From Lysobacteraceae bacterium NML91-0213 (GTDB lineage Bacteria; Pseudomonadota; Gammaproteobacteria; Xanthomonadales; Xanthomonadaceae): a stretch of 64,000 bases of DNA. Shown here one piece after another: positions 1 to 7,057 of the stretch (positions within the stretch are counted from its first letter, which is position 1; each line of letters opens with the position of its first letter). The stretch lies in assembly GCA_002798175.1 (NCBI GenBank), contig NWQL01000003.1, forward strand, positions 62,001-126,000, written 5' to 3'. Both the position numbers and the translations under genes were made by a program. Below the pieces are notes generated by a model. It saw only the letters and a program-made list of their open reading frames with translations. It searched no databases and was not told where the DNA came from.

Positions 1-2
1 CA

Positions 3-503
3 GGCGCGGCCCTGTCACAAAGCCAGGAATATGACGAAGAATTCGTGATGATGGAACCGGCGCTCCAGCCAGATCGTGAGCAGGCGCTGGTTGCCTATGT
101 ACAGGGGCGCTTCAATCGCATCCGGGAGTCAGTGGATCGGGACCGGGCCGAGGCCCGTCGCTACATGAGTCCGAAGCTCGCCGGGTGGTACGAGGCCGAG
201 TTCAACCCGCAAGTTGCGCTGGCGGAGTTCAAAGCCTGCAACGAGTGCGAGGAGCCCAGCGTCACGATTACCCGGATGCGGCATGAACTCAGGGAGGACG
301 ACGAGTTCGGCCGGAACGATTACGCCACGAACATAAGCTATATCGAATTCGTGACTGTTCCGCTGGCTCCGCAGGATGCCGAACCGCGATCCATGGCGGT
401 GAAACTGCTCTGGAGACCCAGGTTATTCATCACGAAGGGAGACGTACCTCTCGAGATGGATCTTGAGGAAATGCTGGTGCGTCGGACAAGGGTGTCGATG
501 TGA
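3..503 (+). CDS. Hypothetical protein of the T6SS effector island, 5' end outside window
   Basis: I do not recognise the family. The frame is open to the left edge of the window, so the true start is probably upstream; an internal GTG at 45 is the first usable start inside the window and would give 152 residues. The visible protein is acidic and rich in charged residues, with a Cys-x-x-Cys pair (ACNEC) near the middle and no membrane segment in the visible part. Its stop overlaps the GTG start of the next lipoprotein gene by 3 bases, so the two are translationally coupled. Position directly before a DUF3304 lipoprotein and a Tle1-type lipase suggests a role as immunity or accessory protein of that effector, but this is inference from context only. 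Confidence 0.6.
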   Translation, partial: GAALSQSQEYDEEFVMMEPALQPDREQALVAYVQGRFNRIRESVDRDRAEARRYMSPKLAGWYEAEFNPQVALAEFKACNECEEPSVTITRMRHELREDDEFGRNDYATNISYIEFVTVPLAPQDAEPRSMAVKLLWRPRLFITKGDVPLEMDLEEMLVRRTRVSM

Positions 504-1102
504 GGGCGCACTGGCCTGCCGCGCTTCTCGGGGCCGGGCTCCTGGCAGGATTGGTGGCTTGTCAGGCGGGATCGAATCCTCATGGCAGCGACTCACATTC
601 CGGCTCCGGCGTCTATCGCGGTAGCGGGCCGACGCAGTTGCCCATTCAGGGTTTCAACTACACCGACCGTACGATCAGCAGTTTCCATGTGAACGGCACA
701 TGGGGAGGCAATCTATTCGTAAGTCGAGGCGGAGCTGGCGGCGGCAAATCCGCCTGTTGCGTCGACTGGTATGACCTGTTGCACCGCGAACTCCCAAAAC
801 CTTACACAATCCGCTGGATTTCGGATATGTGCAGATACCAGGTCGAAGAAGGCGGAGGAGTATTCGACAGGTATCGATCGCTATGGCAGGAAGAAGTTGT
901 ACTGCTGACAGAACTCCCGGCGGAGCAACCAGAAGCATTCCAGGTTCATTTTTTTCCGGACGGCCACGTAGAGGTTGCGATGGCGAAGGCCTGGGAGAAG
1001 CCGAGACTCGATTTGCCCTATGACCCGACGACAGGTCGTCGTCCCGGTGTGCCTGATTGGCCGCAGTGTACCGACGAGCAGATGAAAACCTATTCCGAAT
1101 GA
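500..1102 (+). CDS. DUF3304-type lipoprotein, probable immunity protein for adjacent Tle1
   Basis: A 200-residue secreted lipoprotein. The N-terminus has a hydrophobic signal segment ending in a lipobox (LVAC), so the mature protein should start at Cys21 and be anchored in a membrane facing the periplasm. The stretch after the signal contains GFNYTDRTI, a VNGTWGGN segment and a double cysteine (ACCVDW), the pattern I associate with DUF3304 proteins. Such lipoproteins commonly sit beside DUF2235 phospholipase effectors and are thought to neutralise them in the periplasm. It starts with GTG, overlapping the stop of the preceding gene, and is followed after 33 bases by the lipase gene. Immunity function is inferred from family and neighbourhood. 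Confidence 0.75.
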   Translation: MRAHWPAALLGAGLLAGLVACQAGSNPHGSDSHSGSGVYRGSGPTQLPIQGFNYTDRTISSFHVNGTWGGNLFVSRGGAGGGKSACCVDWYDLLHRELPKPYTIRWISDMCRYQVEEGGGVFDRYRSLWQEEVVLLTELPAEQPEAFQVHFFPDGHVEVAMAKAWEKPRLDLPYDPTTGRRPGVPDWPQCTDEQMKTYSE

Positions 1103-1135
1103 TTGGTACCAGCCGTCACTGACAAGGAAGTTTCC

Positions 1136-3061
1136 ATGAGCGCGAATCCCGGAAGTCCGGATCATCTCGGCCCCTCGTTTCCGCCGAACGTCCGCGGCAT
1201 GCGCTATGTCTCTGACCCCGAGCAGGCCGCCGACTCGACGCTGCCCGCCCCTATGCCGCGCGCGCGCCGGAATCCGGGGAATGTCCCGGCTGTATGCGCG
1301 CAATGCAGGATTCCCTTGCATATCGCGTTCTTCTTCGACGGGACTGGCAATAACCGTGATGCGGACCAACCCTTGCATCAGGACAGCAACGTGGCGCGGT
1401 TGTTCCGCGCGCACCCGTTGGACGATGAAGCAGCCGGTGTCTTCTCGTTCTACCTTCCAGGCATCGGCACCTATTTTCGGGAGATCGGCGATCCGGGCAA
1501 CACCCGCACCGGATTGGCGATGGGAGCCTGGGGTGATGAGCGCTTGAAATGGGCGATGCGTCAGCTGGATCTCACGCTTTCCAAGTATCCGGTACGGAAT
1601 ATCGAGGAGGTACGCGTCTCCCTGTTCGGCTTCTCGCGCGGCGCTGCACTGGCGCGTGCATTCGCCCGCCGTCTGGCGGCACGAACCACCCGATCGAACC
1701 AGGGATGGGAGTGGGACGGCCCGAAGGTGCCCTTCCGACTTTATTTCATGGGTTTGTTCGATACCGTCGCATCGGTCGGAATGCCGGCGACCGCGTCGAC
1801 TGCCCTGTCGCTCAGAGTCGCGACCACTCGCCTCTCCCTGGAGCGGGGCCTGCGTGCGCGCGGCGATGATGCGATTTCCGGTCCCTTGGGATTGGCATTT
1901 GGCGAACCAGGCGCAGACCCGACGCCGGGCAATCCTGACGGGCACATGGACTGGGCCAGCAATTTGCGGATCCCCGACCTTGCCGAGCTCTGCGTGCACA
2001 TGGTGGCGGCGCATGAGCAGCGGAATTCATTCCCGCTGGATTCGGTGCGTGAGCGCCAGAGCTATCCTCGCAACTGCGAGGAGATCCTCTACCCCGGCAT
2101 GCATTCAAACCTGGGAGGAGGGTACCTGCCGGGCTTTCAGGCACGCAGCAAGGGGCGTGCCGAGATGCTGAGTAACATTCCACTGCTCGAGATGCACCGT
2201 CGCGCCCTGCAGGCGCAGGTCCCCTTGGAAGCCGTCGGGAAATTCCACGACACCAGTCTTGAAGCTTCTTTCCAGATCGCACCCGAACCGCTTGGCCATT
2301 GGCGCCACTACATGGCCAGGGCGGGTAACGGCGGGCGATCGCTGGGTAAGGGCGTGCTGGCGCACATGCGTCTGTACTTTGCTTGGCGATTCCAGCGCAT
2401 CGCCCGCTTGCAGAGGGCGGAGGTGCCCAGTATCGACCGCGTCCGCAACGAGTCGGAGATACGCGCGCGAGAGCGTGACTACGCGAGACGGAAGGCCGCC
2501 GCCGAGCGCGAGATGAACGCATTGCGCGACAGTCCGGAGCGCGTGGCGGCGCATGAGGCGGCTGAACAGGCAGAGCGCGCGTACCATCGTGCCATGCAGC
2601 GTTCAGCGCGTTTTGGAGACCCCCGCGGAGAACTGGCCCGCGCGAGGTCGGAGAATGAGGCGGCGCAGGCCGCCAAGGCTGCGGCGGACGACCCTTATCT
2701 GAGGGCACAGGCGAGATGGGCCGGGATTCCGGGCGGCAGCGTCGACAACATGCTGGTGTATGACAGTCAGCTGATGCGCGATGCAAAAATGATCCGTGAT
2801 CGTGTCCAGCAGGGCTGGACGAAGCTGAGGCCCCACTACGCCGGTCTGGTGCAAGCCTACGAAGACGAATTCATCCATGGTCGTGGATTGCGCGACGAGG
2901 AGATCATTGCGTTCTTCGACAACTACGTCCACGACTCGCTAGCGGGATTCGCCAGCGATGTCACGCTCCCCTCCGATCCCCGTTGCATCTACGTGGGCGG
3001 CGACTTCGAGGCCGAGTATGCAAGGATCGATACGCGAGGCAGCGAGGAGAGAGCCGCATAG
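1136..3061 (+). CDS. T6SS phospholipase effector, Tle1 type (DUF2235), copy A
   Basis: A 641-residue DUF2235 protein. I chose ATG 1136 because AAGGAAG at 1124-1130 is a good ribosome binding site; an in-frame TTG at 1103 lacks one. Family hallmarks are FFFDGTGNN near residue 65 and the nucleophile elbow GFSRGA near 165 (serine about 167). The third conserved block, normally HSDVGGGY, reads HSNLGGGY near 323-330, so an acidic residue of the family motif is replaced by asparagine. Residues about 440-530 are charged, alanine-rich and probably coiled. Members of this family hydrolyse phospholipids of rival cells after T6SS delivery. A DUF3304 lipoprotein precedes it. Activity of this copy is less certain than that of the second Tle1 at 7044 because of the Asp-to-Asn change. 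Confidence 0.85.
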   Translation: MSANPGSPDHLGPSFPPNVRGMRYVSDPEQAADSTLPAPMPRARRNPGNVPAVCAQCRIPLHIAFFFDGTGNNRDADQPLHQDSNVARLFRAHPLDDEAAGVFSFYLPGIGTYFREIGDPGNTRTGLAMGAWGDERLKWAMRQLDLTLSKYPVRNIEEVRVSLFGFSRGAALARAFARRLAARTTRSNQGWEWDGPKVPFRLYFMGLFDTVASVGMPATASTALSLRVATTRLSLERGLRARGDDAISGPLGLAFGEPGADPTPGNPDGHMDWASNLRIPDLAELCVHMVAAHEQRNSFPLDSVRERQSYPRNCEEILYPGMHSNLGGGYLPGFQARSKGRAEMLSNIPLLEMHRRALQAQVPLEAVGKFHDTSLEASFQIAPEPLGHWRHYMARAGNGGRSLGKGVLAHMRLYFAWRFQRIARLQRAEVPSIDRVRNESEIRARERDYARRKAAAEREMNALRDSPERVAAHEAAEQAERAYHRAMQRSARFGDPRGELARARSENEAAQAAKAAADDPYLRAQARWAGIPGGSVDNMLVYDSQLMRDAKMIRDRVQQGWTKLRPHYAGLVQAYEDEFIHGRGLRDEEIIAFFDNYVHDSLAGFASDVTLPSDPRCIYVGGDFEAEYARIDTRGSEERAA

Positions 3062-3120
3062 GCTGGTCTCACTGACAGACATCATAAAGGTGCAGTACGA
3101 CGGGTCTGTCGAAGCCAGCC
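3061..3120 (+). terminator. Nested inverted repeat after tle1 copy A
   Basis: Two nested pairs of arms, GGCTGG (3061-3066) with CCAGCC (3115-3120) and GACAGAC (3074-3080) with GTCTGTC (3104-3110), can fold into one long interrupted hairpin directly after the lipase stop codon. There is no T-run, so a role in termination or mRNA protection is only likely. The rest of 3121-3259 shows no gene. Confidence 0.4.
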
Positions 3121-3259
3121 AGATGGTATGACGAGGACATTCCGCCATGGCCTGCGGTAGGCCGGGTAGCCAATAGGGCATTGGTGCAGAGGCAAAAGAT
3201 GATGTGGCATCACGTACTGATACCCGCCATTCAGAACACAAATGTCAAAGGAGATGACC

Positions 3260-3385
3260 ATGGAACACAGCAAGCCTTCCGCAGCTTTCATCGGAGCGTC
3301 TTGGCTCGCACTGATGCTGGGAGCGAGCGCATATCTCATCGGCTTATGGAACGCGCAGATGCAGCTCAACGAGAAAGGCTACTAC
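3260..3385 (+). pseudogene. YiaA/YiaB-type two-helix membrane protein, truncated by the IS junction
   Basis: ATG 3260 has an AGGAG ribosome binding site at 3249-3253. The 42 codons before the insertion sequence encode a hydrophobic segment (AAFIGASWLALMLGAS) followed by LIGLWNAQMQLNEKGYY, which I recognise as the first half of a YiaA/YiaB-like inner membrane protein; intact members have a second helical half. Reading continues only briefly into the insertion sequence and then stops. The second half is not found on the other side of the element, where vgrG sequence begins instead. Upstream in-frame ATGs exist at 3242 and 3254 but are worse spaced from the binding site. Confidence 0.7.
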
Positions 3386-3438
3386 TGTAATGACCCAGTG
3401 ATTTCCTGCTCAGGTGCTACCTTTTCTCGGAGAGCACG

Positions 3439-3753
3439 ATGAGCCAAGTGATGGAAGAAGAGATCAAGCGTTGGACGGCCCGGCGGAAGTCGGCGCTGGT
3501 GCTGGAGATCATCCAGGGCAAGACGACGGTGGCCGAGGCCAGCCGGCAGTTCGACCTGACCCCGTCGGAGGTCGAGAGCTGGGTCGACGACGGCAAGCGC
3601 GGCATGGAGAACGCACTGCGGGCCAAGCCCGAGGACGTCCGCGAACAGTACGAGCGGCAGCTCAAGGACCTGCAGGAAGCCTACGGCGAAGCCATGCTGG
3701 AGCTGCGCGCTCGAAAAAAATTGGCGTCCCTGTTGGGCAAGGACGAGACCTGA
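3439..3753 (+). CDS. IS3-family transposase OrfA (DUF1153/helix-turn-helix protein)
   Basis: A 104-residue protein with a helix-turn-helix-like N-terminal half (TVAEASRQFDLTPSEVESW) and a C-terminal charged helix (YERQLKDLQEAYGEAMLEL) that may form a leucine-zipper-type coil. It should bind the element ends. Near its end the gene contains seven A residues (3714-3720), an A-AAA-AAA slippery site at which a -1 shift joins it to orfB, giving an OrfAB transposase. It ends at a TGATG overlap with the first ATG of orfB. Confidence 0.88.
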   Translation: MSQVMEEEIKRWTARRKSALVLEIIQGKTTVAEASRQFDLTPSEVESWVDDGKRGMENALRAKPEDVREQYERQLKDLQEAYGEAMLELRARKKLASLLGKDET

Positions 3754-4571
3754 TGGTCTCGATCCAGCAGGGACTGCGGGCCGACGGTTTCGAGGTCTCG
3801 ATGGTGAAGCTGTGCCGATGGTTTGGCGTGGCGCGGCGCACGGTGTATTACCGGCCGACCAAGGCACCGCCAAAGATCCAGCCTGAGCTGGCGGAGCCGA
3901 TCAAGGCCCTGATCGAGGCCGAGCCGTCGTTTGGTTACCGGACGGTGGCGGGCCTCCTGGACATGAACAAGAACACGGTGCAACGGATCTTCCAGCTGAT
4001 GGGCTGGCAGGTCCGCAAGCGCGCGGTGGGCGCGCGCCCGCGGATCCAAGCACTGCCGTCGGTGGCGAAAGCCCCGGACGAGCGCTGGGCGACCGACCTG
4101 TGCCGGATCTGGGGCGGTCGAGACGGCTGGCTGACCCTGGCCCTGGTGATCGACTGCTACACCCGGCAGCTGCTGGGCTGGCAGCTCTCGCGCAGCGGCA
4201 AGGCCAGTACCGCGGCCGCGGCGCTGGAGCAGGCGCTGATCGCCCGGTTCGGAACCTTGGGCCGGGTGCAGGCACCGTTCCTGCTGCGCTCGGACAATGG
4301 CCTGGTGTTCACCAGTCGCGACTACACCCGGCTGGTGCGCAGCTACGGCCTGCGGCAAGAGTTCATCACCCCGCACTGCCCGCAGCAGAACGGGATGATC
4401 GAGCGGGTCATCCGCACCCTGAAGGAGCAGTGCGCGCATCGCCACCGCTTCGAAAGCCAGCAGCACGCCAGCCGCGTGATCGGTGACTGGATCCAGTTCT
4501 ACAACCACCGGCGCCCACATCAGGCGCTGGGCATGAAGACCCCCGCTGAGGCTTATGCTTTAGCGGCCTGA
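3753..4571 (+). CDS. IS3-family transposase OrfB, DDE integrase core
   Basis: 272 residues from ATG 3753, which overlaps the orfA stop as TGATG; in the living cell it is probably made as an OrfAB fusion by -1 frameshifting at the A7 tract 3714-3720, since this frame stays open through that tract. The protein has the HTH_21-like region (FGYRTVAGLLDMNKNTVQRI) and the rve core: the first Asp in RWATDLCRIW, the second in LLRSDNGLVFTS and the Glu in QQNGMIERVIRTLKEQ, with the terminal YNHRRPHQALG motif. All catalytic residues are present, so the element looks capable of transposition. Confidence 0.9.
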   Translation: MVSIQQGLRADGFEVSMVKLCRWFGVARRTVYYRPTKAPPKIQPELAEPIKALIEAEPSFGYRTVAGLLDMNKNTVQRIFQLMGWQVRKRAVGARPRIQALPSVAKAPDERWATDLCRIWGGRDGWLTLALVIDCYTRQLLGWQLSRSGKASTAAAALEQALIARFGTLGRVQAPFLLRSDNGLVFTSRDYTRLVRSYGLRQEFITPHCPQQNGMIERVIRTLKEQCAHRHRFESQQHASRVIGDWIQFYNHRRPHQALGMKTPAEAYALAA

Positions 4572-4599
4572 CCTGAGCAGAAACCGCTGGGTCATTACA

Positions 4600-4925
4600 A
4601 GCTCGACCTGCAGGCCCAGAACGACCAGATCCGCATCCGCAGCCGCGACCACTTGCGGATCATCAGCGCCAACGCTGAAGTCGACCTCGCCGCTGGCAGG
4701 ACCATCCATCTCGCCACCGCCGGCGGTGCCAGCCTCACCATCGAAGGCGGCAACATCACCATCGCGTGTCCGGGCAGCATCAAGGTGCATGCGGCGAAGA
4801 AGAGTTTCGTGGGGCCGACGAAGATGCGCCGCCCGTTGCCCGTATTCCCGCAGAGCGTGTGCAAGGAGTGCCTGCTGCTTGCGGCGCAGCGTGCGGCTCC
4901 CTTTACTCCGAAGGGAAATGCATGA
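4600..4925 (+). pseudogene. vgrG: vgrG 3' fragment (1), 5' part lost at the IS junction
   Basis: The frame begins at the right end of the insertion sequence and encodes only the last about 108 residues of a T6SS spike protein: the end of the DUF2345 beta-prism region (QNDQIRIRSRD, GGASLTIEGGNITI, KVHAAKKSFVGP) and a short tail with VCKECLLLAA, a tail type found on VgrGs that precede DUF4123 chaperones. Bases 4603-4817 match 10091-10305 with five differences by eye, so the two vgrG genes shared a recent origin or underwent conversion. The stop overlaps the ATG of the DUF4123 gene as ATGA. Without gp27- and gp5-like domains it cannot trimerise into a spike. An ATG at 4653 could start a 90-residue product, but nothing suggests it is used. 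Confidence 0.85.
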
Positions 4926-5788
4926 GCGATCTGTTTCCGGATCAGGAGTGGCCCACCGCACAGCCTGCGCAGAGATTCCTCCTGCTTGACGGGGCACAGT
5001 TCACGGGGCTGGCCGTGCTGTTGACGCACTCGACCGTGGTCAACGGTTATGTCCGACTTTTCGATGGACTCCTGGCCGACCGCTCTGCGGATACCTCCGT
5101 CTTTCTCGTGTCGCTGAACGGAGGGCGCTCCTTGCGATCGCTGTTTCGACAACTGGCCGGCCCGGCGAGGTACAGCGGAGGGGCCACGGTTCTGGACACG
5201 TCGCTGTCCCGGGCGGAATTGGCACAACGCCTGACGCGCAGGCTGGATGCACGCCTCCCGAACGGCAAGGAATTCATCGCCCGCTTCTATGACGGGCGCG
5301 TACTTCCCCTGCTACACAGCGTCATGACCGATGAACAGCGCGCGTCATTCTTCGCGTTGGGACGCTCATGGTGGTATGTGATGCCTGAAAGAAGATGGGG
5401 GAAGATCGATCTGCTGGAAGAGGATGTCGACCCCTATGTGCCCCCGCTCGCCCTCGATGATCCACAGCGACGGCAGTTGATGAACGACAGCTACCCGTAC
5501 ACCCTCATCGACCACTTCAATCTCACGGACCCGGGTCTGATCGCACGCGTCTCACCCGATGACCGGTACCGCTTTCTGCGCGACACCATGCGTATGGCCG
5601 CCGGCTATGGAGTGCGCGATGGACAGCACCTGCATATGGTCTGCACGTGGGCGCTGCTGCTGGGCGAGGACTTCCATGAGGAGGCAGCATGGCGGCAGCG
5701 CCTGCGGGATCTTGGGGCCGGACGCCGCACCACGAAGGAGATCGTCGACGAGGTCTGGCCAAAGGAAGAGGTGACGTGGGACGAGTGA
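4922..5788 (+). CDS. DUF4123 T6SS effector chaperone/adaptor (Tap/TEC type)
   Basis: 288 residues from ATG 4922, overlapping the vgrG stop. The N-terminal half resembles DUF4123: LLLDGAQFTG, a mid-domain FIARFYDGRVLPLL segment and FFALGRSWWYV. Such proteins load a particular effector onto the C-terminal tail of the VgrG encoded just upstream. The C-terminal half (about 180-288) carries the acidic LLEEDVDPYVPP linker and an all-helical region of unknown role. Its presumed client is the second Tle1 lipase at 7044. Because its VgrG is truncated, the chaperone now lacks its cognate carrier in this window. Confidence 0.85.
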   Translation: MSDLFPDQEWPTAQPAQRFLLLDGAQFTGLAVLLTHSTVVNGYVRLFDGLLADRSADTSVFLVSLNGGRSLRSLFRQLAGPARYSGGATVLDTSLSRAELAQRLTRRLDARLPNGKEFIARFYDGRVLPLLHSVMTDEQRASFFALGRSWWYVMPERRWGKIDLLEEDVDPYVPPLALDDPQRRQLMNDSYPYTLIDHFNLTDPGLIARVSPDDRYRFLRDTMRMAAGYGVRDGQHLHMVCTWALLLGEDFHEEAAWRQRLRDLGAGRRTTKEIVDEVWPKEEVTWDE

Positions 5789-5971
5789 CAGGAAGTCCGG
5801 AAATACGGGACGCAGGCTGCAGGAATGCCCACCGGTGAGCCGTCGCGCATTGCAGTCGGCCCGCGTGCGAATGGCCAGCGCCGAGCGGGTGAAGGACGTT
5901 GGAAGTGCAGGGCCGCACCCATGACGTGCTTGACATCCGAGAGTAGAGCCCCCCGCAGGAGACGATGGTCG

Positions 5972-6472
5972 ATGGACAGTTCGAGAACGCTGATCTGGCT
6001 TGCGTTGCTCATCACAACAGCTTTGCTGGCGGGTTGTGCGACGGCTCTCGCGAAGAACCGCGAACAGCCCAGGTCGCTGACCTTGTTCGCGTTCAATTAC
6101 ACGGACCGGGCGATCCTCGACATCACGGTCGACGGCATGTGGCTCGGAAGTGCATCTGCGTATACGAACGGCGGTACCGCCATGGGCCCACGTCCGCCCC
6201 GAGATCGCAGCACACCACACTCTGTAAACGTGACGTGGCGGGTCTCTGGTTTGTATGACATGGCTAGCGATACATATACGCGCATGCCGGTCGAAGAAAA
6301 GCGGGCAACGGTTCCCCTGAAGTTTCCGTATCCGGACGATCCGAAGGAGTTGATCCTGCACCTCTGTCCGGACGGTCGTGTCGAAGCGGAACTGATTGGT
6401 CGGAAGGACAACGCTTTTGATTTCAGGCGCATTCCCATTCCTGAAGGGCATAGGCGATATGGGCAACGGTAA
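5972..6472 (+). CDS. DUF3304-like lipoprotein, first of a tandem pair
   Basis: 166 residues. ATG 5972 was chosen because AGGAGA at 5958-5963 precedes it; the open frame extends further upstream without a binding site. The signal segment IWLALLITTALLAGC ends in a lipobox, predicting a membrane-anchored periplasmic lipoprotein. The mature part contains FNYTDRAILDITVDGMW, the GGTAMGPRPPRD block and a C-terminal PDDPKELILHL-PDGRVEAEL segment. It is a close paralogue of the next gene, differing mainly in residues about 95-125. Probable periplasmic immunity protein against the Tle1 lipase encoded after the pair. The 183 bases before it contain no supportable gene. Confidence 0.75.
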   Translation: MDSSRTLIWLALLITTALLAGCATALAKNREQPRSLTLFAFNYTDRAILDITVDGMWLGSASAYTNGGTAMGPRPPRDRSTPHSVNVTWRVSGLYDMASDTYTRMPVEEKRATVPLKFPYPDDPKELILHLCPDGRVEAELIGRKDNAFDFRRIPIPEGHRRYGQR

Positions 6473-6547
6473 GCTGGCGAAGAATGGTGTGAAGCTGACT
6501 TTCCAACAGCTGAGAGAAGAGCCTGGTATTACGGGAGACGAGGTCCG

Positions 6548-7057
6548 ATGGACAACTCGAGGACGTTGATGTGGATCGCGCTGCTGCTTGCAGCAGTTCT
6601 GCTGACGGGCTGTGCGGTCGCTCTCGCAAAGAACCGCGAACAGCCTGCAAGGTCGCTGACCCTGTTCGCATTCAACTACACCGACAGGGGGCTTCTAGAC
6701 ATCACAGTGGATGGGATGTGGTTGGGGAGTGCATCCGCATATACGAACGGTGGTACCGCAATGGGGCCACGCCCGCCTCGTGACCGTAGTACGCCGCAGT
6801 CCGTGGATGTTACATGGAGCATCTCCGCAAGCTACTACGACTTGGTCACTAACAAGTACGTCGATGATGGCGAGCTTGTCGTCCGGCATGCTCAAGTTCC
6901 TTTGAAGTTTCCGTATCCGGACGATCCGAAGGAACTCATCCTGCACTTCTACCCGGATGGCCGTGTCGAGGCAGAACTAATCGACCGGAAAGACAACGCC
7001 TTCGATTTCAGGCGCATTCCCGTACCAGAAGGACACAGGGAACATGGCAGGCGATAA
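6548..7057 (+). CDS. DUF3304-like lipoprotein, second of a tandem pair
   Basis: 169 residues with the same architecture as its neighbour: signal segment WIALLLAAVLLTGC with lipobox, FNYTDRGLLDITVDGMW, GGTAMGPRPPRD and PDDPKELILHFYPDGRVEAEL. The variable stretch (about 98-122) differs in sequence and length from copy one, which would fit two immunity proteins tuned to different toxin variants, or divergence after duplication. Its 3' end overlaps the start of the Tle1 lipase gene by 14 bases, a strong sign that lipoprotein and lipase are made together. Immunity role is inferred. Confidence 0.76.
   Translation: MDNSRTLMWIALLLAAVLLTGCAVALAKNREQPARSLTLFAFNYTDRGLLDITVDGMWLGSASAYTNGGTAMGPRPPRDRSTPQSVDVTWSISASYYDLVTNKYVDDGELVVRHAQVPLKFPYPDDPKELILHFYPDGRVEAELIDRKDNAFDFRRIPVPEGHREHGRR

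Larger units (their letters stand above)
3386..4599 (+). mobile_element. IS3-family insertion sequence with orfA/orfB and terminal inverted repeats
   Basis: The element is 1214 bp. Its left end (3386-3415) starts TGTAATGACCCAG and its right end (4571-4599) is the imperfect inverted copy, ending CTGGGTCATTACA; the ends are TG...CA as usual for IS3 elements. It carries orfA and orfB in the -1 frame arrangement typical of the family. The flanking bases are CTAC on the left and AGCT on the right, so there is no 3-4 bp target duplication. The left flank is a yiaA-like gene and the right flank is vgrG, which implies a deletion or a recombination between element copies after insertion rather than a simple insertion. 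Confidence 0.9.

Noticed and set aside
3386..4599. Simple single insertion of the IS into yiaA
   Set aside because: The sequence on the right side is vgrG, not the rest of yiaA, and there is no target duplication.
4653..4925. Independent 90-residue gene starting at ATG 4653
   Set aside because: It is the in-frame remainder of vgrG, without a convincing ribosome binding site.
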